Positions 1-7,327 of a DNA stretch of 19,496 nucleotides are shown here, piece after piece. Numbering within the stretch: the stretch's first letter is position 1; every line of letters starts with the position of its first letter. This DNA comes from Abditibacteriota bacterium. Lineage in GTDB: Bacteria > Armatimonadota > UBA5829. The stretch is from assembly GCA_017958015.1 (NCBI GenBank), contig JAGDDM010000265.1, forward strand, positions 1 to 19,496, written 5' to 3'. Under the pieces are notes generated by a model. That model did no database searches and was not told where the DNA came from. It worked only from the letters and a program-made list of their open reading frames with translations. The position numbers and the translations under genes were made by a program.

Positions 1-939
1 AACGGAAGTGATATAGTTGTAGTCCAGAGTCAGAGTGGTCAGATTGCGCAGAGATGTGACGCCCTTGGGGAAAGTCGTCAGGTTGTTGGAACCCAGATGA
101 AGCTCCGTGAGGTTATAGAGGCTGCCCAGGTCCGGAAGGGTGGAAAGGTTGTTGGTGTCCAGATTCAGGTACTTGAGACTTACGCAAGCGGCAAGCGAGC
201 CGGGTACGGAATTCAGTCTGTTGTCGCCCAGGTAGAGTCCCTCAAGGTGCTGGAATTGAGAAATGTTGCTCGGCAGAGAAGATATGCCGCACTGCCAGCA
301 AAGAAGCATTTCCAGATTCGTGAGGGAAGTTATGCTCTCGGGAATGGAGGTGATGCCACGGTTGTTGGAAAGTTCCAAATACTCCAAGGCGCCGAGACCG
401 CACACCTGAGTGGGGAAAGATGTGAAAGCGTTCCGAGCCAGGTAGAGGCTTTTCAGTTTGTACAGACCCGAGAGGCTGGGAAGGGAGGATATGTTGTTCC
501 AACTCAGGTTAAGGGATTCGAGATTTATGAGATTTCCGATGCCCGCCGGCACGGACTCGAGGCTGTTGAACTGCAAATCCAGATACTTGAGAGACGTGAG
601 AGAAAAGACGAAACTCGGAATCTCGGTCAGCTCGTTGCCGCTGATGTCAAGGGACTTGAGATGGCTGAGGTTTCCCAGAAAGCTCGGGTAGTTCGTTATG
701 CCCGTGTAGCTGAGACTCAGATTTTCAAGATAGGGGAGTCTTTGAATCGCCGTGGGGACTTCCGTGAAGTTGTAGAGGTTGAGGTCCGTCACGTGGGCGG
801 AACTGCCGCCCAGGTCGTCCGGGACGCCCCAGTCGCCGGCTTCGTAGATTTCGCACAGAGCGGCGTATTCCGAGGGAACGTAGGCGAAAGCCGCGCCGCA
901 GGCGAAGATGAGAATGAGAGCGAAAAGTATTTTTTTCAT
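1..939 (-). CDS. Secreted leucine-rich repeat protein (C-terminus beyond window)
   Basis: The reading frame starts at the ATG at 937-939 and stays open for 313 codons to the left edge, so the C-terminus is missing. Residues 1-19 form a signal peptide (MKKILFALILIFACGAAFA, cleavage after AFA). After a short N-terminal cap, about eleven leucine-rich repeats of mostly 23 residues follow the pattern LxxLxxLxLxxNxLxxxPxxxxx, for example LSHLKSLDISGNELTEIPSF. The regular Pro after the asparagine turn places it with the ordinary bacterial 23-residue LRR proteins rather than the BspA type. One repeat has 24 residues and two have 22. LRR arrays bind proteins or glycans, so an extracellular or surface binding role is inferred; no enzymatic domain is visible. 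A Shine-Dalgarno AGGAAAGG sits about 6-7 bases upstream of the start, and a promoter (TTGACA/TATAAT) lies further upstream. The missing end may hold an anchor. Confidence 0.9.
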   Translation of the reverse strand, partial: MKKILFALILIFACGAAFAYVPSEYAALCEIYEAGDWGVPDDLGGSSAHVTDLNLYNFTEVPTAIQRLPYLENLSLSYTGITNYPSFLGNLSHLKSLDISGNELTEIPSFVFSLTSLKYLDLQFNSLESVPAGIGNLINLESLNLSWNNISSLPSLSGLYKLKSLYLARNAFTSFPTQVCGLGALEYLELSNNRGITSIPESITSLTNLEMLLCWQCGISSLPSNISQFQHLEGLYLGDNRLNSVPGSLAACVSLKYLNLDTNNLSTLPDLGSLYNLTELHLGSNNLTTFPKGVTSLRNLTTLTLDYNYITSV

Positions 940-980
940 GATTAGTCCTTTCCTTAAAGGGAGATTTGGATTACATTCCT

Positions 981-1011
981 ATTATACCATACGGCACCGT
1001 GGGTTTGTCAA
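981..1011 (-). promoter_or_regulatory. sigma70-type promoter of the LRR gene
   Basis: On the minus strand a perfect TTGACA (-35, 1006-1011) is followed by a 19-base spacer and a perfect TATAAT (-10, 981-986). It points to the LRR start at 939. The spacer is two bases longer than ideal, but both boxes match consensus exactly. Its -35 box lies one base from the -35 box of the divergent promoter, so the two promoters probably compete or share a regulator. Confidence 0.7.
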
Positions 1012-1012
1012 C

Positions 1013-1041
1013 TTGCCAAATTGCCCGAAAAGTATTATAAT
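1013..1041 (+). promoter_or_regulatory. sigma70-type promoter of the E2 acyltransferase gene
   Basis: TTGCCA (1013-1018), a 17-base spacer and TATAAT (1036-1041) form a near-consensus promoter. The predicted transcript start is near 1048, leaving a leader of about 55 bases before the E2 start codon. It is back to back with the LRR promoter. Confidence 0.7.
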
Positions 1042-1102
1042 ATAGGCGTTTAATTATAGAAGTGAGCCGGTCGCGAATCGGTTCGGAAAGGCGTGTGTGA
1101 TT

Positions 1103-2479
1103 ATGGCCATAGTTATGAATATGCCCCGTCTCGGCGAGACGATGGAAGAAGGGACAATCATTAAGTGGTTCAAGAAAGTCGGTGAGGAAGTAAAGAAGGG
1201 CGAGCCCCTTCTGGAAGTCATGACCGACAAGGTTAATTTGGAAGTCGAGTCCGACGCGGACGGCGTGCTTCTCAAGGTTTACGGCGATACCGATGACGTT
1301 ATCCCGGTTTACGAGCCCATGTGCGTTATCGGCGCCGCTGGCGAGTCCGTTGAGGATGCCGCTTCCGACAAGAAGGAAGAGCCCAAGGCCGAGGCTAAGG
1401 CCGAAGCTCCCAAGGCGGAAGTTAAGGCTGAGACCCCCAAGGCCGCCGAGGCTCCCAAAGCCGCCGCGGGCAGAGTTTTCGCTTCTCCCGCCGCCAAGAG
1501 AGTGGCCCGGGAATTGGGCGTTGACATAAGCGCCATGGCCGGTAAGGGCACCGGCGTTGACGGCAGAGTTACCGAAGCCGACGTTCAGGCCTTCGCCAAG
1601 AGCGGAAAGGCCACTCCTCTGGCCGCCAAGATGGCCAAGGATTTGGGCGTGGACACCTCCACCCTCAAGGGCACCGGAATCGGCGGAAAGGTTACCGCCG
1701 CGGACGTGGAAGCCAAAGCTCCCAAGGCCGCCAAGAAGGAAGCCAAGGCCGAGGCCGCTCCCGCCGCCGCTCCCAAAGCCGGAGCCGGTATCGGAGGCAA
1801 GCTGCCTTACGCCGGTATGCGCAAGGCCGTTGGTCAGAACATGCTCCTCAGCAAGCAGACCTCTCCCCATGTCACCCTCAACATGGAAGTGGATATGACC
1901 AACTGCGTCTCCTTCAGAAAGCAGATTTTGGACGGCGTTCAGGAAACCTACGGCGTGAGAATCTCCTTCACGGACATCATCGTCAAGGCCGTTGCCAGAG
2001 CCATTCTGGACTTCCCGATTATCAACTCCTGCATCGACGGCAAGATGATTGTTATTAACGACCACGTGAACATCGGCGTGGCCACCGCCATCGAGGGCGG
2101 CCTCATCGTTCCGGTCCTGAAGGACACGGATTCCATGAGCCTTCCCGAGATTTCCAAGGCTATCAAGGAAATGGCCGCCAAGGCCCGCTCCGGCAAGATT
2201 ATGCCCGAGGATTACGCCGGCGGTACTTTCAGCATCAGCAACCTGGGCGCCTACGGCGTCGAGAGTTTCAACCCGGTTATCAACCCCGGTCAGGCCGCCA
2301 TCCTCGGCGTCTGCGCCATCGTGAAGAAGCCGGTTGTGGTTGACGACGAGATTAAGGTTCGCTCCATGATGGGCCTCAGTCTCTCCTTCGACCACAGAAT
2401 CGTTGACGGAGCCCCCGCCGCCCAGTTCCTGGCGGCCATCAAGAAGTATCTTGAGTCTCCGTACATGATATTTATGTAA
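1103..2479 (+). CDS. Dihydrolipoamide acyltransferase (E2) with two E3-binding domains
   Basis: E2 component of a 2-oxoacid dehydrogenase-type complex, which transfers an acyl group from lipoyl-lysine to CoA. Residues 1-78 are a lipoyl domain with the lipoylation site in MTDKVNLE (Lys43). An Ala/Lys/Glu/Pro-rich flexible linker covers about 85-122. Two consecutive peripheral-subunit-binding domains follow: about 125-164 (SPAAKRVARELGV...GRVTEADV) and about 170-204 (TPLAAKMAKDLGV...GKVTAADV). A second linker leads to the catalytic acetyltransferase domain (about 232-458), which ends with the active-site motif DHRIVDG (His431). No E1 or E3 gene is in the window, so the substrate cannot be assigned. 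I prefer the ATG at 1103 because homologous proteins begin MAxxxxMPxLGE; a GTG at 1097 lies closer to the GGAAAGG ribosome site (1085-1091) and is possible. The tandem binding domains are unusual, since most bacterial E2 proteins have one. Confidence 0.93.
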   Translation: MAIVMNMPRLGETMEEGTIIKWFKKVGEEVKKGEPLLEVMTDKVNLEVESDADGVLLKVYGDTDDVIPVYEPMCVIGAAGESVEDAASDKKEEPKAEAKAEAPKAEVKAETPKAAEAPKAAAGRVFASPAAKRVARELGVDISAMAGKGTGVDGRVTEADVQAFAKSGKATPLAAKMAKDLGVDTSTLKGTGIGGKVTAADVEAKAPKAAKKEAKAEAAPAAAPKAGAGIGGKLPYAGMRKAVGQNMLLSKQTSPHVTLNMEVDMTNCVSFRKQILDGVQETYGVRISFTDIIVKAVARAILDFPIINSCIDGKMIVINDHVNIGVATAIEGGLIVPVLKDTDSMSLPEISKAIKEMAAKARSGKIMPEDYAGGTFSISNLGAYGVESFNPVINPGQAAILGVCAIVKKPVVVDDEIKVRSMMGLSLSFDHRIVDGAPAAQFLAAIKKYLESPYMIFM

Positions 2480-2487
2480 TATATAAT

Positions 2488-2511
2488 CGGGCGGGGCGTT
2501 CGTCCCGCCCG
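2488..2511 (+). other. Intergenic GC-rich hairpin without U-tract
   Basis: The sequence CGGGCGGGGC-GTTC-GTCCCGCCCG folds into a 10-bp stem (one G-U pair) with a four-base loop, between the E2 stop and the start of the PHP gene. No T-run follows, so it is not a standard intrinsic terminator. It could protect the 3' end of the E2 message, act as a rho-dependent or pausing site, or limit expression of the next gene, which has no visible Shine-Dalgarno site. Confidence 0.6.
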
Positions 2512-2520
2512 TGACTTACT

Positions 2521-3264
2521 ATGAAGAAAGTCGACGTACATATCCACACCTTCCGCTCTCCCTGCGGCAAAAACGAGATGCTGATAGATTCCATCGCGCG
2601 CAAGGCCACGGGGCTGGGTCTTGACTATATCGGCATATCCGACCATATTCACACGGATACCCGTGTCAGGGAACAGTTCGAGGATACGTTGCGGGAGATT
2701 AGGGCCGTAAATCCCGACATCAAGATTTACATGGGCTGCGAGCTGGACGTTATAAAGCCCGGCGAGTCCACCATTAACGATTATCTTCGGGAACATTGCG
2801 ACTACATCGGTGTGGGAGCGAATCACTATTTCTGTCCCGGCGTGGAACTGCCTCCCCAAAACGGAACTCTGCGGGAATTGGCGGAGCACTATGTGAAGAT
2901 GCACAAATACGCCGCCTCCATGGACGACGCGGATTTTATAACTCACCCGTTTTTCGTGTTCGGTCACCATTCTCTGCCTATATCTCTCACGAGCGAAATC
3001 GATGATGATGAAATCGTGGAGATTATCGAGACCGCCAAGGAGCACAACACGGCTTTCGAGCTCACTCCCCGAATGTACATCGGCGACAACAGATACTTCA
3101 TGTCGAAGTTTTATTTCATGTGCAAGGAACTGGGCGCCAAGTTTTCCGTGGGGACCGATTCCCACGAACTGAGGACAATGGACGCTTTACCGCTCCTTGA
3201 CAACATTATCCGTGAACTCAATCTTACCGACGATGATATGTGGTACACGGCCAAGTTTAAGTAA
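2521..3264 (+). CDS. PHP-domain metal-dependent hydrolase
   Basis: A 247-residue protein of the PHP family (polymerase and histidinol phosphatase fold), which binds two or three metal ions and usually hydrolyses phosphoesters. Metal ligands are visible in order: HIH (His7, His9), SDH (Asp41-His42), Glu74 in GCELD, His102, His142 in THP, and Asp213/His215 in GTDSH. The length fits HisK-type histidinol phosphatases and YcdX-like PHP phosphatases, but no histidine-biosynthesis gene is nearby, so no substrate is assigned. The ATG at 2521 puts the HIHT motif at its usual N-terminal position; no Shine-Dalgarno is visible and a stable hairpin ends ten bases upstream. The next gene begins 18 bases downstream on the same strand, suggesting cotranscription with the two Gfo/Idh genes. 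Confidence 0.88.
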   Translation: MKKVDVHIHTFRSPCGKNEMLIDSIARKATGLGLDYIGISDHIHTDTRVREQFEDTLREIRAVNPDIKIYMGCELDVIKPGESTINDYLREHCDYIGVGANHYFCPGVELPPQNGTLRELAEHYVKMHKYAASMDDADFITHPFFVFGHHSLPISLTSEIDDDEIVEIIETAKEHNTAFELTPRMYIGDNRYFMSKFYFMCKELGAKFSVGTDSHELRTMDALPLLDNIIRELNLTDDDMWYTAKFK

Positions 3265-3282
3265 ACCGATCGGAGTAATACG

Positions 3283-4257
3283 TTGAAAAAAATCGCGCTT
3301 ATAGGACTGGGCAAGATGGGGCAGACCCACGCCCGTTCCTACGAGTCTATCAAGAACGCTTCTCTCGTTGCCGTTTGCGACATGAACGGCGAGGCGGCGA
3401 AGGCTCTGGCGGAGAAATACGGCATCAAGGCATACGATTCCGTGGCGGAGTTGTTGGCCGAATGCGATTTCGACGTGGCGGATATCTGCACTCCGACTTT
3501 TACGCACCTCGATTTGATTAAACAGGTTGCCGCGGCCAAGAAGCACGTGGTCTGCGAAAAGCCCCTGGCCATCTCCGTGGCTGAAGCGGAGGAAGCGGTG
3601 AGAGTCTGCAAGGAAAACGACGTGGTTCTCTTTACCGCCCACGTTTTACGGTGGTTCCCGGAGTTTGCCGCCATAACCCGGGCTGTCAGAAGCGGAAGTT
3701 TGGGTGACATCGTCACCGTCCGCACCACACGAGGCGGAGGCTATCCTTCCTCGGCCAGCACCTGGTTCGGGGATTTCAGCAGAAGCGGCGGCGTCATTCT
3801 GGACCTTATCGTCCACGACTTCGACTGGCTCAGAGATACCTTGGGGGACGTGAAAAGCGTCTACGCCAGAGGTCTCGTTGACAAGGGTTACGAGAAGATG
3901 GACTATGCTTTGGTTACTCTCAACTTCAAGAGCGGCGCCATAGGCCACGTTGAGGGCAGTTGGATGCGCCCCGGCGGATTTGTGGCGGGTGTGAAGGTCT
4001 GCGGCACCAAGGGCATGATCGAGCACAACAATGTTCGGGCCACATCCGTGCGTATCTGCAAAAAAGAGGGGAACTCCGTTATGACTCCCAATCCGGCGGT
4101 GTACACCCCTTACAGAAAAGAATTGAAGTCCTTTATCGACGCTTTGGAAGCGGGTATAGACCCCGCGGTGAAGCCGGAAGACGCTCTCGCCGCGGTTAAG
4201 ATTGCCTGCGCCGCCATCGAATCGGTGAAAACCGGCAAAGTAGTGGAGGTCAAATAG
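3283..4257 (+). CDS. Gfo/Idh/MocA family oxidoreductase
   Basis: A 324-residue NAD(P)-dependent oxidoreductase of the glucose-fructose oxidoreductase / inositol dehydrogenase family, acting on sugars or cyclitols in the cytoplasm. The N-terminal Rossmann fold has GLGKMG (residues 8-13), the catalytic motif EKPLA is at 92-96 (Lys93), and the C-terminal domain carries SGGVILDLIVHDFD (Asp174, His178), matching the family's Asp-x3-His pattern. Everything needed for activity appears present. It starts with TTG at 3283, supported by GGAG at 3272-3275 seven bases upstream and by the first residues (KKIALIGLGKMG) matching the family N-terminus. It precedes a second Gfo/Idh gene by one base. The substrate is not recognisable; a sugar-processing role fits the neighbouring PHP hydrolase. 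Confidence 0.93.
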   Translation: MKKIALIGLGKMGQTHARSYESIKNASLVAVCDMNGEAAKALAEKYGIKAYDSVAELLAECDFDVADICTPTFTHLDLIKQVAAAKKHVVCEKPLAISVAEAEEAVRVCKENDVVLFTAHVLRWFPEFAAITRAVRSGSLGDIVTVRTTRGGGYPSSASTWFGDFSRSGGVILDLIVHDFDWLRDTLGDVKSVYARGLVDKGYEKMDYALVTLNFKSGAIGHVEGSWMRPGGFVAGVKVCGTKGMIEHNNVRATSVRICKKEGNSVMTPNPAVYTPYRKELKSFIDALEAGIDPAVKPEDALAAVKIACAAIESVKTGKVVEVK

Positions 4258-4258
4258 C

Positions 4259-5173
4259 ATGGTTAAGTTCGGAATATCAAGCTACGCCAACGCTCACGCC
4301 GGTTTATACGCCGAGGTAATCAAGGCTCTCCGGAACGCGGAGCTGGCGGCGGAGACGGATTTCGACGCGCTTCTTGAGAGCGACGTTGACGTTATGGTTA
4401 TTTGCAGCGAGAATGTGTACCACGCGGAGCAGATACTGAAGTGCGCCGAGGCGGGGAAGCACGTTCTGGTTGACATGCCCATCGCCCTTAACGAAGAGGA
4501 CGCCCGGAAGTGCGTGGACGCCTGCAAGAAGGCCGGAGTCATGTTTTTCGGCGGTCTCTGCTGCCGCCACCATCCCGCCTATCCCGCGGTGAAAGCCGCC
4601 ATACCGTCTCTGGGGAAGATCGTGGGTATTAACGCGGAAAACCAGGGCAGATTCGTGGGCGGTTGGTACGCCGACAAGAAACTGGCCGGCGGCGGCGCTA
4701 TGATGGACCATGTGGCCCACGTTCTGGATCTCATTCGCGACGCCATGGGCAGCGAGGTCACCCGGGTTTACGCCTCCGTTTCCGACAAACGCTTCGGCGG
4801 CGATACGGAAGACACGGGCGTTTTGAGTCTCGACTTCGAAAACGGCGCCTTTGCCACCATCGACTGCAGCCTTTCCATCACCGACAGCTACAAAACCTGG
4901 GGCACCGTGAAGGCCTCCTTCGTGGGCACCGAGGGCCTTGTGGATATGGACATTCTGGGCCAGCACTTCGACGTGTATTCCGACGTTGATATGAGCGCCG
5001 GCGAGGAATACTGGGGCGATGATATGAATACCGAATTTATGAAGGCGGTGGTGGCTTCCGTCAGAGACGGCAAGTATTACACCGCTTCCGGCGACGACTG
5101 CTTCGAGCTTTGCAAGGTCATTTTCGCCGCCTATAAGTCCGCCGAAACCGGCGCCCCCGTGGAGATTCGGTAA
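4259..5173 (+). CDS. Degenerate Gfo/Idh/MocA-like protein lacking the NAD(P) motif
   Basis: A 304-residue relative of the preceding oxidoreductase. The C-terminal fold is intact (GGGAMMDHVAHVLD, with Asp150 and His154 in the usual Asp-x3-His spacing). The N-terminal Rossmann region is altered: the GxGxxG loop is replaced by GISSYANAHAG, and about 20 residues normally covering the second strand and helix are missing between AELAA and ETDFDALLES. The catalytic EKP is replaced by DMP (residues 72-74), so the usual Lys is gone. The start is supported by GGAGG at 4245-4249, nine bases upstream, and it begins one base after the preceding stop, so it is translated with its partner. Family knowledge predicts weak or no NAD(P) binding. 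It may be a non-catalytic partner or a divergent enzyme. The frame is intact, so it is not a simple pseudogene. Confidence 0.85.
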   Translation: MVKFGISSYANAHAGLYAEVIKALRNAELAAETDFDALLESDVDVMVICSENVYHAEQILKCAEAGKHVLVDMPIALNEEDARKCVDACKKAGVMFFGGLCCRHHPAYPAVKAAIPSLGKIVGINAENQGRFVGGWYADKKLAGGGAMMDHVAHVLDLIRDAMGSEVTRVYASVSDKRFGGDTEDTGVLSLDFENGAFATIDCSLSITDSYKTWGTVKASFVGTEGLVDMDILGQHFDVYSDVDMSAGEEYWGDDMNTEFMKAVVASVRDGKYYTASGDDCFELCKVIFAAYKSAETGAPVEIR

Positions 5174-5188
5174 CTTTGAACGAATTGC

Positions 5189-5218
5189 AGGGTCGGGGCA
5201 ACCGGCCCTTTATTTTTT
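5189..5218 (+). terminator. Rho-independent terminator after the Gfo/Idh pair
   Basis: AGGGTCGG-GGCAA-CCGGCCCT forms an 8-bp stem (one T-G pair) with a five-base loop, followed directly by TTATTTTTT. It lies 15 bases after the stop at 5173 and ends four bases before the next start codon. Confidence 0.85.
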
Positions 5219-5222
5219 AACT

Positions 5223-5948
5223 ATGTCCGATTTGGGAAAAATCGTAACTTTACGGTACAAAAACCGGGAGATTGTTTACACTCTCTGTCGAAAAAAGGTT
5301 AAAAATCTCAATTTGCGGGTTCGGGCCGGAGAGGTCTTTGTGTCCGCCCCCAAAACCGTTTCCGAGAGTCGAATAAACGATTTCGTCCTGCGCCACGGGG
5401 AGTTTATCCGCCGGGCAATCGGGCGAACCGCGGAGCCGAAAAAGGTTGAGACAATCCGCGCCGAGGAGGGCGAGAAGCACCGGCTTCTGGGCAAAGACGT
5501 GATTCTCAAAGTCATGAAGGGCAGAACGAACAAAGTGACGCTCGCCGGGGACACGCTTATTCTCACCGTTACGAACGTTTTCGATGATTGCCTGCGCCTC
5601 GACACCCTCTCCCGGTACTATCACGATGTGTGCGTAAAGACGGTTGGGGCGGCTCTGGACCGGTATTATCCCGTTGTGTCCGACGGCTCCTTTGAAAAGC
5701 CCGCGTTCGACGTGGCGGACGTTACGAGCTATCTGGGCAAATGTTGGCGCAAGGAGGGCAGGCTCCGGTTCGCCCGTCTGCTGGCGCAGTATTCCCCGAG
5801 GGCGGTGGAGGCGGTGGTTGTCCACGAGCTCTGCCACTTTTACGCCCACGGCCACGGAAAAGATTTTTACCGCCGCGTGCTCCGCTACATGCCGGACTAC
5901 CGTGAGCGGCACAAGGAGTTTAACAAAACAAAAGGCTATCGAATATGA
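5223..5948 (+). CDS. YgjP-type (DUF45) zinc metallopeptidase-like protein
   Basis: A 241-residue protein of the YgjP/UTP-pyrophosphatase-associated DUF45 family, a minimal zincin-like fold. The N-terminal half has the family start (IVYTLCRKKVKNLNLRVR, then VSAP). The zinc motif is HELCHFYAHGH, with His201, Glu202, His205 and third ligand His211, followed by the typical FYRRVLRYMPDYRER tail. The usual RWGSC motif before it is altered to YLGKC (170-174). The ATG at 5223 gives the expected N-terminus, but no Shine-Dalgarno is visible and a terminator ends just upstream, so its promoter is unclear; read-through or an internal promoter may be needed. Its stop overlaps the aroA start (ATGA), so the two are translationally coupled. 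The biochemical role of the family is poorly known. Confidence 0.85.
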   Translation: MSDLGKIVTLRYKNREIVYTLCRKKVKNLNLRVRAGEVFVSAPKTVSESRINDFVLRHGEFIRRAIGRTAEPKKVETIRAEEGEKHRLLGKDVILKVMKGRTNKVTLAGDTLILTVTNVFDDCLRLDTLSRYYHDVCVKTVGAALDRYYPVVSDGSFEKPAFDVADVTSYLGKCWRKEGRLRFARLLAQYSPRAVEAVVVHELCHFYAHGHGKDFYRRVLRYMPDYRERHKEFNKTKGYRI

Positions 5949-7288
5949 TACTCAAAGTAAGACCTTCCCACATAGGCGGTTTCGTCACCGTTCCGGGCTC
6001 CAAGTCCCACACAATCCGCGCCGTGGCCATCGCGGCGCTGGCGGACGGCGTTTCGGAGATTCGCAACCCTCTGGTCAGCGAGGACACTCTGTCGGCGGTG
6101 GAAGCCTACCGCTCTTTGGGAGCGGAGATAGAGTGCCTTGAGGGTCTTTGGAGAGTTAAGGGCTTCGAGAGACGCTTCGGCAATACCGCTCGGTGCAAGG
6201 TTGTGAACGAGACAATCGACGTGGGCGACTCCGGAACAACTCTCTACATCGCCATGGGCATCGCCGCTTTGGGCTTTGAGGAATCCACCTTTATCGGCAA
6301 CGAGCGCATTATGCGGCGGCCGGTGAAGCCCCTTGCGGATGTTCTCAATCAGCTGGGAGCCCTGGTCACCTGCTCCGAAAAGGGCACGCCGCCGGTGCGT
6401 ATCGTTCCCTGCCGCTGCCCCAAGGACAGAGACAAGCGGGCGGGCTGTTTCACTCCCAAAGGGATTCGTGAGGTGACTCTGGACTGCTCCAAAACATCCC
6501 AGTATCTCACGGCGCTTTTGCTCAATTATCCCACCGCCTGCTGCGGCACGGTTATACACGCGAAGGATCTCGTTGAGCGGCCCTATATCGACATGACTCT
6601 CAACTGGGTTCGGTCTTTGGGCATCGTGATAGACGAGGAGCCGGGGAACGTGTTCAAAATCCGGGGCGGTCAGGAGTACAAGCCTTTCACTCGGGACGTC
6701 CCCTCGGATTTCAGCACCGCCACCTTCTTCCTCTGCGGTTCCGCTTTGGCCTCCATGACCTACGGCACCCCCATAACCGTCAAGGGTCTGGACATGAACG
6801 ACACCCAGGGCGACAAGGGCGTCATCGACATTCTGCGGCAAATGGGCGCGAGCGCGGAGATTAACGAAGAGGGCGTTACGATTACCGCCTCCCGGCTTCG
6901 GGGCATCACCGTGGATTTGGGCGATATGCCGGACTCTCTGCCCATGCTGGCGGTCACCGCCTGCTTCGCTGAGGGAGTCACAAGGTTCACCGGTGTGGCG
7001 CAGGCGCGGCTGAAAGAAACCGACAGAATCGCCGTTATGCGGCAGGAGCTGACGAAGGCCGGTTGCGACATCGAGGAGACGGAGGACGGGCTCATTATCC
7101 GCAAATCCGATTTTAAGGGCGGCTGTTTGAGCGGTCACGGCGACCACAGAGTGGCCATGTCCCTGGCCGTGGGCGGCTGTTTCGCCCAAGGGGAGACTGT
7201 GATAGAGGATGCCGACGCCGTGTCGGTGACTTTCCCGGGATTCGCCGAGGCAATGGTCAGCCTCGGAGCGGACCTCGTTAAACAATGA
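5945..7288 (+). CDS. aroA: 3-phosphoshikimate 1-carboxyvinyltransferase (EPSP synthase)
   Basis: Sixth step of the shikimate pathway: it joins shikimate-3-phosphate and phosphoenolpyruvate. The 447-residue protein has the N-terminal substrate motif PGSKSHTIR (Lys20, Ser21, Arg25), the central KTSQY segment, DMPDSLPMLAV with the catalytic Asp, LKETDRI, and GHGDHRVAMS near the C-terminus. The PEP/glyphosate loop, usually GNAGTxxRP, reads GDSGTTLYI (94-102): Asn and Ala are Asp and Ser, and the Arg and Pro are Tyr and Ile. Position 119-125 (NERIMRR) keeps arginines. It begins in an ATGA overlap with the metallopeptidase gene and is followed 39 bases later by aroC, so the two consecutive pathway enzymes share an operon. 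Confidence 0.95.
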   Translation: MILKVRPSHIGGFVTVPGSKSHTIRAVAIAALADGVSEIRNPLVSEDTLSAVEAYRSLGAEIECLEGLWRVKGFERRFGNTARCKVVNETIDVGDSGTTLYIAMGIAALGFEESTFIGNERIMRRPVKPLADVLNQLGALVTCSEKGTPPVRIVPCRCPKDRDKRAGCFTPKGIREVTLDCSKTSQYLTALLLNYPTACCGTVIHAKDLVERPYIDMTLNWVRSLGIVIDEEPGNVFKIRGGQEYKPFTRDVPSDFSTATFFLCGSALASMTYGTPITVKGLDMNDTQGDKGVIDILRQMGASAEINEEGVTITASRLRGITVDLGDMPDSLPMLAVTACFAEGVTRFTGVAQARLKETDRIAVMRQELTKAGCDIEETEDGLIIRKSDFKGGCLSGHGDHRVAMSLAVGGCFAQGETVIEDADAVSVTFPGFAEAMVSLGADLVKQ

Positions 7289-7295
7289 TTTCAAT

Positions 7296-7308
7296 CGGGC
7301 TTTGCCCG
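7296..7308 (+). other. Small hairpin between aroA and aroC
   Basis: CGGGC-TTT-GCCCG forms a 5-bp stem between the aroA stop and the aroC ribosome site (AAGGAG, 7314-7319, eight bases from the ATG at 7328). There is no T-run, so it is probably not a terminator. Confidence 0.45.
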
Positions 7309-7327
7309 TAAATAAGGAGAAAAACAA

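Noticed and set aside
97..945. A 282-codon plus-strand open frame in the first kilobase
   Set aside because: The minus strand encodes a signal peptide and regular LRR repeats in the same stretch; the plus frame is its shadow.
971..2395. A 474-codon minus-strand open frame opposite the E2 gene
   Set aside because: It is a Gly/Leu/His-rich shadow of the Ala/Lys/Pro-rich E2 linker region and spans the E2 promoter.
7296..7308. Terminator between aroA and aroC
   Set aside because: The stem is only 5 bp and has no T-run; aroC follows closely with its own ribosome site.
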